Origin: Nitrospirota bacterium
Lineage (GTDB): Bacteria; Nitrospirota_A; Leptospirillia; Leptospirillales; Leptospirillaceae
Reading direction: 5' to 3'
DNA length: 64,000 nt
NCBI GenBank assembly: GCA_021844275.1
Contig: JAKBTR010000050.1
Span: 62,001 to 126,000, forward strand
Shown: positions 17,001-23,402 of the stretch, piece after piece
Layout: every line of letters begins with the position of its first letter
Position numbering within the stretch: position 1 is the stretch's first letter
Position numbers and translations under genes: made by a program
The notes under the pieces: generated by a model
Told to the model about the DNA's origin: nothing
Seen by the model: the letters and a program-made list of their open reading frames with translations, nothing else
Databases searched by the model: none

Positions 17001-17216
17001 CGAAAGGGTTTTTTCGAGCGGATAAGTGACGCTTCGTTCGACATCGAGAGGTGAAGCGCCCGGGTAGATCGTTCCGACAATCAGGACCGGGACGGCAAGA
17101 TTCGGAAACAGATCGATCGGAAGACGGGCGATCGACTGGGCGCCGAGAAGAAGGAGCGCCATAGCGGCCATGAAAACGCCGATCGCATTCTTGAGGGCAA
17201 GACGGGTCAGCCACAT
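14004..17216 (-). CDS. RND-family (AcrB/HAE1-type) efflux transporter
   Basis: A 1070-residue inner-membrane pump that exchanges protons for the efflux of hydrophobic compounds or drugs. It shows the N-terminal helix, two large periplasmic loops and a second six-helix half after about residue 540. The proton-relay pair is seen as DD in GRLVDDSIVELEN (helix 4); in helix 10 the lysine of AcrB is replaced (GISASNGVLLVDY), which is common in non-AcrB subfamilies. LFPNLAVPVL and GASPLDVE near the start are typical. ATG at 17216 gives the usual N-terminus but has no clear ribosome site, and the fusion-protein gene ends 18 bases upstream. It is the last gene of the TetR-linked operon. Confidence 0.95.
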   Translation of the reverse strand: MWLTRLALKNAIGVFMAAMALLLLGAQSIARLPIDLFPNLAVPVLIVGTIYPGASPLDVERSVTYPLEKTLSTIDNVSHIQSQSREGVSAIQVWFNWGEDLNGGMVQAVQKISQILNQLPPGIQQPFILKFDIANIPVVSVTVSDPSMSQIQLYDLAYNTIEPQLEQLANVSQATVNGGKVRQININVDPHRLFARNLSIMQVVNAINQANFIQPSGDIKVGTKDYNLFTNNQITHHLLDTLNNVPVSVQQTPDGRAVPIFVKDFARVTDSAETQTNIVRVNGENAVYLAVNKQPGSNTVGVVDEVRKALPKLRGLPAGVRLNTFFDQSLYIRQSIRSLFHEVLQGSVLAILVILLFFGSVPATLIISTAIPLSALVAMVFLYFSHQTLNIFTFGGLALGIGRLVDDSIVELENIYRHFSVDATPRPRALLAAAREVAMPILASTITTVVVFLPVVFMQGIGRLLFTPMALTITFALFASFFVSRTVTPLLCYRFLHPDRIPLADRRGPFAWFQRTFHKVEEAYEKLLSYAIHHRRKIFLTVLGTFVLSLPLIHFIGTEFFPAPDESQFTINIQAPPGTRIELTTELAKDVENVIRKTLPPRDVRLIASNIGLRNTAGRGTNGAASVFTNNTGPDTAFVQVNLVDPDKRRESSDELMDRVRTAMKGMFPGVGIYFMPGGLIERILNFGYQGIIDVEIYGYDLATGERFAEDIANRMKGIPGIGDVQILPNDFHFPELDVRVDRVKAALVGLSVQQIASTVLWSFVGNENNPSIYTDPVSGNEYNIVVQLDRPYRHSLEDLKNVFLTNASGQQILLRDIARIRESSGPNEIDRKRMTRLITISANPVGRPLGAIARDLRQYVAHADIPPGFSVVLAGQIAQQKGAFLSLALAVLSAILLVYMVLATQFRSLLDPLVIMFSVPMSFIGVIWLFFLTGTAFSTIAFMGVIMTVGISASNGVLLVDYSNRLQREGGLSLEAAVVRAGRTRLRPVVMTSLATIFGLIPMALGFDVGSSNSLPLARAVIGGLTLATLFTLVLVPTAYLSLHRRFPVKTGPSGVDWESGEASKPSGV

Positions 17217-17234
17217 CGGGGGAAGGGGTCGACT

Positions 17235-18368
17235 CTAGGAAGAAGCGCCCGGCGAAAACACCGGAACATAGGGTTTGGGAGAAACAGTTTCCCCTTCGGA
17301 CAAATGCAGTTGTCCCGGAATGACAACCAGATCGTTCACATCCACCCCCTTTTCGATCTGCACATGGGATCTTCCTTCGATACCGGTGATGACCGGAGCC
17401 TTCCGGAGAAGGTTCCCCGGATCGACGCGAAAAACATACGAATGGCCGTTGCTGTGAAGCACAGCGTCCTTCGGCAAGATGATCGCATCGGAAACCGAAC
17501 GCAGATGAAGGATGGACTTGGCAAACATGCCGGGCTTCAGAAGTCCCTTCGGATTGGGCATATCGATTTCGACGGCCAGAGTCCGGGTCTGGACATCGAG
17601 GGCCGGGTTCATCCGGGTAATTTTACCCGGAAAGATTTCCCCCGGAAAGGCGTCGACCATGACCTGGACGGGCACTCCCACATGCAAATAACGGACATCG
17701 CCTTCCGGGACGCTGATGATAATCTTGACGACATGGGTATCCACGACGGTAAAAAGTGGATTCTGGTTCGAAGCAACAGCCGCCGTCGAGGCAGGGATGG
17801 TCGCCCCGGGGTCGACCATCCGGTTAAAGATATATCCGTCGAACGGAGCCGTAATCCGGGTGTAGGCCAGTTGCTGGGCCGCATAGTCGACCGCCGCCCG
17901 GGCCTGATCACATTGCTCTCTCGCCAGATCGTAGGAATCTTTTGAAACCAGATTTTTCGCCAGCAGTTTCTTGTACCGTTTCGCGTTCAGGCAGGTGTAA
18001 TCCCGCGTTGCAGTCGCCTGCTGGAGCTGTGCGCGATAGGTCGTGTCCTTGATCGTCGCCAAGGTCTCCCCTTTTTTGACCCGATATCCCCGGCGGACCC
18101 GGATGGATTCCAGATATCCGCTGACCTGGGCATAAATGGCGGCCTGGTTGATCGGCTGGATGTCAGCCGTCAGCGTGATGGTTTCCGAAATAGCACGCCT
18201 TTCGGGATGCGTCGTAAAAACCGCAAGCGCTTTTTTGTCCTGCTGCTTGACCGTCGTGGCCGACGTGATCCGGTTCTCTGTGACCTTTCGGTGATAAACC
18301 CGATAGCCTGCCAGAATCAGGACGGCCGAAATCACCAGGACGACTCCCCATCGGGTTCCACTATTCAT
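17235..18368 (-). CDS. RND periplasmic adaptor (membrane-fusion protein)
   Basis: A 377-residue adaptor linking the RND pump to the TolC channel. It has an N-terminal membrane anchor (WGVVLVISAVLILAGY), the first lipoyl half ISETITLTADIQPI, a coiled-coil hairpin (about residues 105-170, with RAQLQQATATRDY), the second lipoyl half YTRITAPFDGYI, then beta-barrel and membrane-proximal domains with the motif GMFAKSILHL. ATG at 18368 is preferred: AAAGGGG lies nine bases upstream and the start overlaps the TolC stop by eight bases. Two TTG codons just upstream are in frame but less suitable. Confidence 0.93.
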   Translation of the reverse strand: MNSGTRWGVVLVISAVLILAGYRVYHRKVTENRITSATTVKQQDKKALAVFTTHPERRAISETITLTADIQPINQAAIYAQVSGYLESIRVRRGYRVKKGETLATIKDTTYRAQLQQATATRDYTCLNAKRYKKLLAKNLVSKDSYDLAREQCDQARAAVDYAAQQLAYTRITAPFDGYIFNRMVDPGATIPASTAAVASNQNPLFTVVDTHVVKIIISVPEGDVRYLHVGVPVQVMVDAFPGEIFPGKITRMNPALDVQTRTLAVEIDMPNPKGLLKPGMFAKSILHLRSVSDAIILPKDAVLHSNGHSYVFRVDPGNLLRKAPVITGIEGRSHVQIEKGVDVNDLVVIPGQLHLSEGETVSPKPYVPVFSPGASS

Positions 18369-19803
18369 GCGCAACAACCCCTTTGTTATTCCGTTGCTGT
18401 AATTGGCGAAGAGGATTCATGCCGGAATCCCGGATCAGATTGGCACGGGCAATCTTGAACCCATAGACGGCCTGAACAAATTGAGCCCTGGCCGACGCCA
18501 GGTCCGCCTCCGCCTGGGTGACGGCAACCGCAGAGCCAACCCCGACCCGATATTGCCCTTCCGCCAGCCGGAGGCTTTCTTTCGCCTGGGAAAGGAGTGC
18601 TCTGGTCGTCCGGATCCGCTCCGTCGCCGTTTCCATATTCAGGAAATCCTGTTTGACCTCCATCAGAAGGTTCTGGCGAAGGCTTTCGATCGAATCACGC
18701 GCTGCGGAAATCGTCTTTTGGGCCTGTGCAACCTGATGAACAGTCAAAAATCCCGAAAAAATCGGAACTGATACCGTCGCTCCCAGAGACCAGTTGTACG
18801 TGAGCGGAAAAAAGATGCTTGCGTAGGAATAGCTGGCGTTGGCCCCAAAGGACGGGAGAAAAGTGCTTTTGTAATAAAGCTCGTTTTCGACGTCCGCCTT
18901 TTCCTGCTGCTTCAATGCCAGAAAATCGGGACGGCTGTCCATGGCATATCGGGTCAAGGTGTCCAGTGATTGACGGACATTCGTGTGGGTCAGGGAGGGA
19001 ATCGCGCGAAATTTCCCTCCAAAGACGACTCCCATGGCGTTCAGAAGACCGACCCTGGCGATCTTGACATTGTTTTTTGCCGTGATCAGGTTCAGTTCGG
19101 CATTGGACAGATTCACCCGGGCATTCAACAGATCGAACTTCGAAGCCGTACCGACATCGTACTCCCCTTGAGAAACCTGAAGCTGATCCCGGTAATCCTT
19201 CACGGTCTTTTCGGCCGCATCGACCAGAAGCTGGTCCTGTGCAAGAGTGTCGTAGGCGATTTCGACGTTTGCCAGAAGAGTCCAGAGCGTCCAGAGCGCC
19301 TGCAGCTCCGAAGAATTGGCGTTGTATTTGGCCTGACGGACCTGGGTGACGCGCTGCCCGAACGTGAAGAGCGTTTCCGTGACCGTTGCCGAGGCCTGAT
19401 AGTAGTTGAACCCGGTATTGCTGGGGGGAACGATCAGATTGAAAAGAAAAGGAGGGATGCCCGGAGAAATAACGAAATTGCCTGTTTCATAGTTGTAGCC
19501 GGCTCCTACCGACAGATGAGGATAGTAGTTTGAAACCGCCTGCCCGATGATCTCCTTGTTGGCTTCGTACTGGTGCACGGCCTGCCGGTATTGCGGATGC
19601 ACCCTTATGGCGATCCGCATGGCCTCCTCGAGCGTCAGGTTTTCCGGAACAACAACGGCAGCGGGCTTTCTGTCGATCGAAGGAAGAGTCGGCATTTCAT
19701 TGTTGCCGGAAGCCGAGGCCTGTCCGGCAAGCGACAAAACCTCTCCTGACAGAAGGACCCAGACAACCAGAAAGATTCGAGCGAGCCAGCGGATTCTTTT
19801 CAT
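18361..19803 (-). CDS. TolC-like outer-membrane efflux protein
   Basis: A 480-residue TolC/OprM-type channel protein with an N-terminal signal peptide (IFLVVWVLLSGEVLSLA) and the paired outer-membrane efflux repeats, including FDLLNARVNLSNAEL and the later YRVGVGSAVAVTQAEADLASA. It resembles the TolC-like protein at 11463-12875 throughout. A direct repeat GTCCAGAGC near 19285 encodes a doubled LWT. ATG at 19803 has only a close AGAGGG before it and lies 24 bases behind the TetR gene. It would form the outer duct for the RND pump and adaptor encoded after it. Confidence 0.93.
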   Translation of the reverse strand: MKRIRWLARIFLVVWVLLSGEVLSLAGQASASGNNEMPTLPSIDRKPAAVVVPENLTLEEAMRIAIRVHPQYRQAVHQYEANKEIIGQAVSNYYPHLSVGAGYNYETGNFVISPGIPPFLFNLIVPPSNTGFNYYQASATVTETLFTFGQRVTQVRQAKYNANSSELQALWTLWTLLANVEIAYDTLAQDQLLVDAAEKTVKDYRDQLQVSQGEYDVGTASKFDLLNARVNLSNAELNLITAKNNVKIARVGLLNAMGVVFGGKFRAIPSLTHTNVRQSLDTLTRYAMDSRPDFLALKQQEKADVENELYYKSTFLPSFGANASYSYASIFFPLTYNWSLGATVSVPIFSGFLTVHQVAQAQKTISAARDSIESLRQNLLMEVKQDFLNMETATERIRTTRALLSQAKESLRLAEGQYRVGVGSAVAVTQAEADLASARAQFVQAVYGFKIARANLIRDSGMNPLRQLQQRNNKGVVAHE

Positions 19804-19827
19804 CCCTCTACTTTCTTTTTTGCTTTT

Positions 19828-20535
19828 TCAAGCGGGTGCCTGAACTTTCATTCCGATCCCGTCGAGGAAAAGAGAGACGATCTCTCCCGTTCGAAGAATC
19901 TTTTTCCCTTCGTCTACTTCCGATCGAAAGGGGAAAATGGCTTCGACCCAGAGGGCTCCGGTCAAGGACTGGGCGAAGAGCCAGGGATCGAAATCCGGAC
20001 GAAAAATCTGTTTTTCCTGACCCTGCTCGACAATACTGGCAATCATTCCGATCCGTTCCGTCCGGTAACGGATCATCTTGTCCGAGCGGCAATAGCGTTC
20101 TTTCGGTTCCTCAATCGCCATGACGGTATAGATATCCTGATGGAGGCGGAGAAAATGGGCCATGGAAAAAGCCATTTCATGGAGCTTTTCCGTCGGATTC
20201 ATATCCTCCCGCCCATGGATTTCTCCGAGAAGAGCAAGCAGGTTGACGTGCCCCACTTCCACGATCCGGGCGTAAAGTTCTGCCTTGTTCGAAAAATAGC
20301 GGTACAACGTTCCCTTGCCGATCCCCAGAATCGCGATCAGATCATCGAGGGTCACCTGGTCGTACCGTCGACCGGCAAAAAGGTTCGCGGCCCTTTCGAC
20401 GATATGGTTGCGAGCCTCTTCAAAATCGGATATGTCCGGAATCCGTGCCGCTCTGCCGGGAAACGTTTTCTTCATTTCCCTCTTCTTGCTTGAGCCAAGT
20501 TTGTGGACTCCCGGACTCTTTCCCCGGAGAACCAT
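19828..20535 (-). CDS. TetR-family transcriptional repressor
   Basis: A 235-residue TetR-type regulator. The helix-turn-helix (about residues 55-80) reads VTLDDLIAILGIGKGTLYRYFSNKAEL in pattern, with the family hallmark GKGTLYRYFSNK. The C-terminal half is all helical and would bind the inducer. ATG at 20535 is chosen because GGAGG lies six bases upstream; a second ATG at 20475 would remove a basic N-terminal tail of 20 residues. It is encoded within the operon it probably controls, between the small outer-membrane protein and TolC, and a palindromic operator lies over the promoter at 21368-21389. Autorepression with induction by a pump substrate is the expected logic. Confidence 0.93.
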   Translation of the reverse strand: MVLRGKSPGVHKLGSSKKREMKKTFPGRAARIPDISDFEEARNHIVERAANLFAGRRYDQVTLDDLIAILGIGKGTLYRYFSNKAELYARIVEVGHVNLLALLGEIHGREDMNPTEKLHEMAFSMAHFLRLHQDIYTVMAIEEPKERYCRSDKMIRYRTERIGMIASIVEQGQEKQIFRPDFDPWLFAQSLTGALWVEAIFPFRSEVDEGKKILRTGEIVSLFLDGIGMKVQAPA

Positions 20536-20573
20536 AGCGCCCCTCCCGTCTTTCTGATCAGAGCCCCTTCGAA

Positions 20574-21308
20574 CTAAAAGTAGACTGTCGCTCCGGTGAT
20601 AACCGGAACGATATCAATGATGCGCGGACCCAAAAAAAGCCATTGAGAGCGAACTTCCGCAAAAAATCCGACGGGAAACTCCGGTGCCCTCCCCTCCACT
20701 CCGACCCCCACATCGCCAAGGAAACCACTTGTCCTCCCGTTCAGCGTTCCGTCGGTTGAAACGCCGGCGGAAATTCCGCCGATGTCCCCCCGGACATAAG
20801 GGACCCAGGGTTGCTGGACAAAAAACGAAGGGAAAAAGGGGTTGAGCGCGAGCCTGGTCCCCAGATAACCTTCCGTATAGTCCGAAGTCGGCCCCTTGGA
20901 AAATCCGCCTTGCGGTGGAGCGACATGCGGAGAATTGAAGCTGTATCCTCCGCCCACAAGAATCCGGAGTCCGGTCCGGATTCCATACGAGAGTTCCGCT
21001 ATCCCTCCGATGGAATGCTGATAGAGCAACTGGGACTCGGGTGTCTGCGCAAAGGTATATCCGAAGCCCAGAGTGATGCCAAAGTGACCAAACTCTTCGT
21101 CGAACTTTTCTTCTTCCGTCGTGATTTCATCCGATGAAACAGGAGCGGAAACCAGGGTTCCGGCGGGCGCAGTCTGAGAAGATTGAGCGGACGTGATCGA
21201 AGCATTGGGGACGGAAGAAGACGACCCTTCCGCACAGGCCGGATCGACAGGCAGAAAAATGGAACCGATTGCAAACAACAGGTAAAGAACCCGGACACTT
21301 GAAATCAC
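20574..21308 (-). CDS. Putative outer-membrane beta-barrel protein paired with TolC/RND
   Basis: A 244-residue exported protein with a signal peptide (VLYLLFAIGSIFLPV, cleavage near ACA|EG), a Ser/Thr-rich linker, and a beta-rich body ending in GATVYF, a barrel-type C-terminus. It is similar in order and spacing to the protein at 10735-11466 (PYVRGDIGG, DGTLNGRTSG, GDVGVGVEG, GFFAEV). GTG at 21308 has GGGAGG upstream. It is the first gene behind the TetR operator, and 38 bases separate it from tetR. Function unknown; an accessory of the efflux channel is inferred. Confidence 0.65.
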   Translation of the reverse strand: MISSVRVLYLLFAIGSIFLPVDPACAEGSSSSVPNASITSAQSSQTAPAGTLVSAPVSSDEITTEEEKFDEEFGHFGITLGFGYTFAQTPESQLLYQHSIGGIAELSYGIRTGLRILVGGGYSFNSPHVAPPQGGFSKGPTSDYTEGYLGTRLALNPFFPSFFVQQPWVPYVRGDIGGISAGVSTDGTLNGRTSGFLGDVGVGVEGRAPEFPVGFFAEVRSQWLFLGPRIIDIVPVITGATVYF

Positions 21309-21367
21309 ATAGCCTCCCGAAACCAGGGGCGAAGGAGCAGAAATACGGACACAAGCAGGCGACTATC

Positions 21368-21389
21368 GGACTGACTGACCAGTCAGTCC
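21368..21389. promoter_or_regulatory. TetR-type operator, perfect 9-4-9 inverted repeat
   Basis: GGACTGACT (21368-21376) and AGTCAGTCC (21381-21389) are exact reverse complements around GACC. Size, symmetry and position immediately downstream of the -10 box, 60 bases before the first gene of an operon that includes tetR, fit a TetR-family operator. Confidence 0.7.
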
Positions 21390-21419
21390 AGCGTAAATAG
21401 CTGACGCTCCCCAAGTCAA
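21390..21419 (-). promoter_or_regulatory. Probable promoter of the RND efflux operon
   Basis: On the minus strand TTGACT (21419-21414) matches the -35 consensus at five of six bases; TACGCT (21395-21390) is a weak -10 at 18 bases. The transcript would start inside the adjacent operator, so repressor binding would block RNA polymerase. Confidence 0.4.
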
Positions 21420-21503
21420 GTCGACCCGCTTTCGGAAAAGTTCCCGTCCGGATGAGACTTACTGCAGCGAACTGAGACCAATGCCGTACGGATCTTCCGC
21501 GGG

Positions 21504-22277
21504 TCAGGGAGCGAAAAAAATGCCCGGAGTCAAAAGGTGTTCGGATTCAAGGAGGGTGATCTGTCCGATGGCCAATGCCGAGGTAATTTCGTTCAGACGG
21601 TTCAGATAACGTTCAATATTGCCTCTCAGGGCTTCCGTACATTCGTCCTCCATCTCGTTTGAAAAACACAGAGGCGGAGAGCATGCAAAATAAGCCCTGC
21701 CAAATGGAAGAGGAATGCGGAACCGGTCCCAGCTTCGGCACTCCCGAAACCGCGAATAGGCGACAGAGAGCAGGTAGAGAGGTTTCCCGGTTCTTTTTAC
21801 CAGGAAGGCCACCCCTTCTTTCGCTTCATAGATCGGCCCCCTGGGACCATCGGGCGTAAAAACGAGGGAAGTGCTTCCATCTCTTGCGAGCTTCAGCAAC
21901 TGCCGCAAGGCCTGGATCCCACCGTTGCTTGAAGACCCCCGGACACTCAGGATTCCAAACCACCAGAGAAGGCTTGAGATCAGCGCGCCATCCCGGGATC
22001 GCGATACGATGATCCGGATCTTTCCCCATTTTCCATAATAGACAAAGGGCATGAAGAGTCCCTGATTGTGCCAGAAAGCGATCAGGAGGGGTTCCCCGCT
22101 TTCGAGTCTCCGGCGGTAATGGGAAAATCCGGAATAATGGCAACGGTTGGTCCATTTCAGGAAACGCACCGCAAGAGAGGCGAAAAAAGCAGCCATCATC
22201 ATCAAAGGGGTACATCGATTTTCCGGATCGGAAGACGCATTGTCGGAAGACCGTTTCGAAACATCGGGAGATTCCAT
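21504..22277 (-). CDS. DUF374-type lysophospholipid/lipid A-like acyltransferase
   Basis: A 257-residue protein of the DUF374 branch of the acyltransferase superfamily, acting at the inner membrane on lipid precursors of the envelope. The catalytic-region motif AFWHNQGLFMPF, the block VSRSRDGALIS, the substrate motif VRGSSSNGG and FTPDGPRGP are all present in the expected order. An N-terminal hydrophobic segment (LMMMAAFFASLAV) would anchor it. ATG at 22277 has GAGGAGG eight bases upstream. It is monocistronic here, divergent from purQ. The acyl donor and acceptor are not known for this subgroup. Confidence 0.85.
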   Translation of the reverse strand: MESPDVSKRSSDNASSDPENRCTPLMMMAAFFASLAVRFLKWTNRCHYSGFSHYRRRLESGEPLLIAFWHNQGLFMPFVYYGKWGKIRIIVSRSRDGALISSLLWWFGILSVRGSSSNGGIQALRQLLKLARDGSTSLVFTPDGPRGPIYEAKEGVAFLVKRTGKPLYLLSVAYSRFRECRSWDRFRIPLPFGRAYFACSPPLCFSNEMEDECTEALRGNIERYLNRLNEITSALAIGQITLLESEHLLTPGIFFAP

Positions 22278-22435
22278 ACCACATGCCTCCTCAATTTTGG
22301 TCCGAAAACACTCCGAGGCGCCGATCAGGCTTTTACAAAAAAAAACATCCGGGATTCTGCAGAAAAAATGAAATTTCCAGGCAATTTTTCACAAACTCTG
22401 GATTTCCGGCGGACAGACGGCCAATCACTGAGAAA

Positions 22436-22464
22436 ATTATATTGAAAAACAATAAAAATATAAA
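22436..22464 (-). promoter_or_regulatory. Possible promoter of the DUF374 gene with long leader
   Basis: TATAAT on the minus strand at 22441-22436 has TTTATA 17 bases upstream (22464-22459). The leader to the ATG at 22277 would be about 150 bases. The region is AT-rich, so a chance match is possible; I see no riboswitch fold in the leader. Confidence 0.3.
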
Positions 22465-22495
22465 TCTTCCTATCGCTCTTTCCCGCGGAGTTCGT

Positions 22496-22525
22496 TTGAC
22501 TGTCTCGTCACTGTCTCGTTAGAAT
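22496..22525 (+). promoter_or_regulatory. Promoter of purQ-purL-purF
   Basis: TTGACT (22496-22501) and TAGAAT (22520-22525), each five of six to consensus, with an 18-base spacer. The predicted transcript start (about seven bases after the -10) coincides with the GTG at 22532, which implies a leaderless message or a later start codon. Confidence 0.6.
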
Positions 22526-22531
22526 AGTTCC

Positions 22532-23299
22532 GTGAAGAATCCATCCAATTCCCGCATTCCCAATGAACCGGAATCTTTTTCCGAGCCTTTGGTTCGTATC
22601 GGAATCGTTCAATTTCCGGGAACCAATTGCGACAGCGATGTGTGGGAGGCGGTCCGTTCTGTTTCAGGACTGGAACCCTCATGGCTCTCCTACCAGACAG
22701 AGATGATCCGGGAACTGGATGCCGTGATTCTTCCCGGCGGATTTTCCTACGGCGATTATCTTCGAACCGGTTCCATGGCCGCGCAAACACCGGTCGTCAA
22801 GGCTATCCGGAAGTTTTCGGAGGAAGGGAAACCCGTTCTGGGAATTTGCAACGGATTTCAAATCCTTGTGGAGGCGGGACTCCTTCCTGGAGCCTTGCTC
22901 GTGAACGCTTCACGAAGCTTTATCTGCGAAGACTCTCCCATCATTTCCCTGACTCCCCGTACCCCTTTTACGTCACTCCTTCCAGAAGGAACGCGAATCT
23001 CCTTGCCGATCGCCCATCAGGAAGGTCGCTACTTTCTCCCCGAAAACAAACTTCGGGAAATAGAAGCGGCCGGACAGGTTGTTTTCCGGTATGTGAACAA
23101 TCCCAACGGATCGGTTCATGACATCGCAGGGGTTTCGAATCCTGATGGAAACGTCCTGGGTCTCATGCCTCATCCCGAAAGACGTGTACGGCATTCCGCC
23201 CCGTCCCGGGATGGTCTCTTTCTTTTCGAGTCCCTCCTGATGTCTCTCAGAAACCGTCTGTTTCATCCTGTTTCTCCCTGTGCCCCCTGCTCCGAATGA
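22532..23299 (+). CDS. purQ: Phosphoribosylformylglycinamidine synthase, glutaminase subunit
   Basis: PurQ releases ammonia from glutamine for the fourth step of purine synthesis and works in a complex with small PurL and PurS. The class I amidotransferase motifs are clear: IGIVQFPGTNCDSD at the usual N-terminus, the oxyanion block ILPGGFSYGDYLR, the nucleophile cysteine in LGICNGFQIL and the His-Glu of LMPHPERR. From GTG at 22532 the protein is 255 residues, about 20 longer than usual at the N-terminus. TTG at 22589 would give the ordinary length, but neither codon has a good ribosome site. The promoter places the transcript start at or near 22532. It heads the purQ-purL-purF cluster. Confidence 0.93.
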   Translation: MKNPSNSRIPNEPESFSEPLVRIGIVQFPGTNCDSDVWEAVRSVSGLEPSWLSYQTEMIRELDAVILPGGFSYGDYLRTGSMAAQTPVVKAIRKFSEEGKPVLGICNGFQILVEAGLLPGALLVNASRSFICEDSPIISLTPRTPFTSLLPEGTRISLPIAHQEGRYFLPENKLREIEAAGQVVFRYVNNPNGSVHDIAGVSNPDGNVLGLMPHPERRVRHSAPSRDGLFLFESLLMSLRNRLFHPVSPCAPCSE

Positions 23300-23402
23300 C
23301 TCGGGGAAAACAGGACCTTTTCCGGCCATGATACCATCTGACCGCCCAGGCAATTAAAAACACGTCTTTCGTTCTGAGCCGCAGGAACCTCTTGGAGCCA
23401 AA

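Noticed and set aside
14832..17054. Long plus-strand frames opposite the RND gene
   Set aside because: The RND protein is full length and canonical on the minus strand; these frames are Arg/Asp-rich shadows.
19280..19300. Tandem GTCCAGAGC repeat in the TolC-like gene as a mobile or variable element
   Set aside because: Two 9-base copies encoding a doubled LWT are compatible with ordinary coding redundancy.
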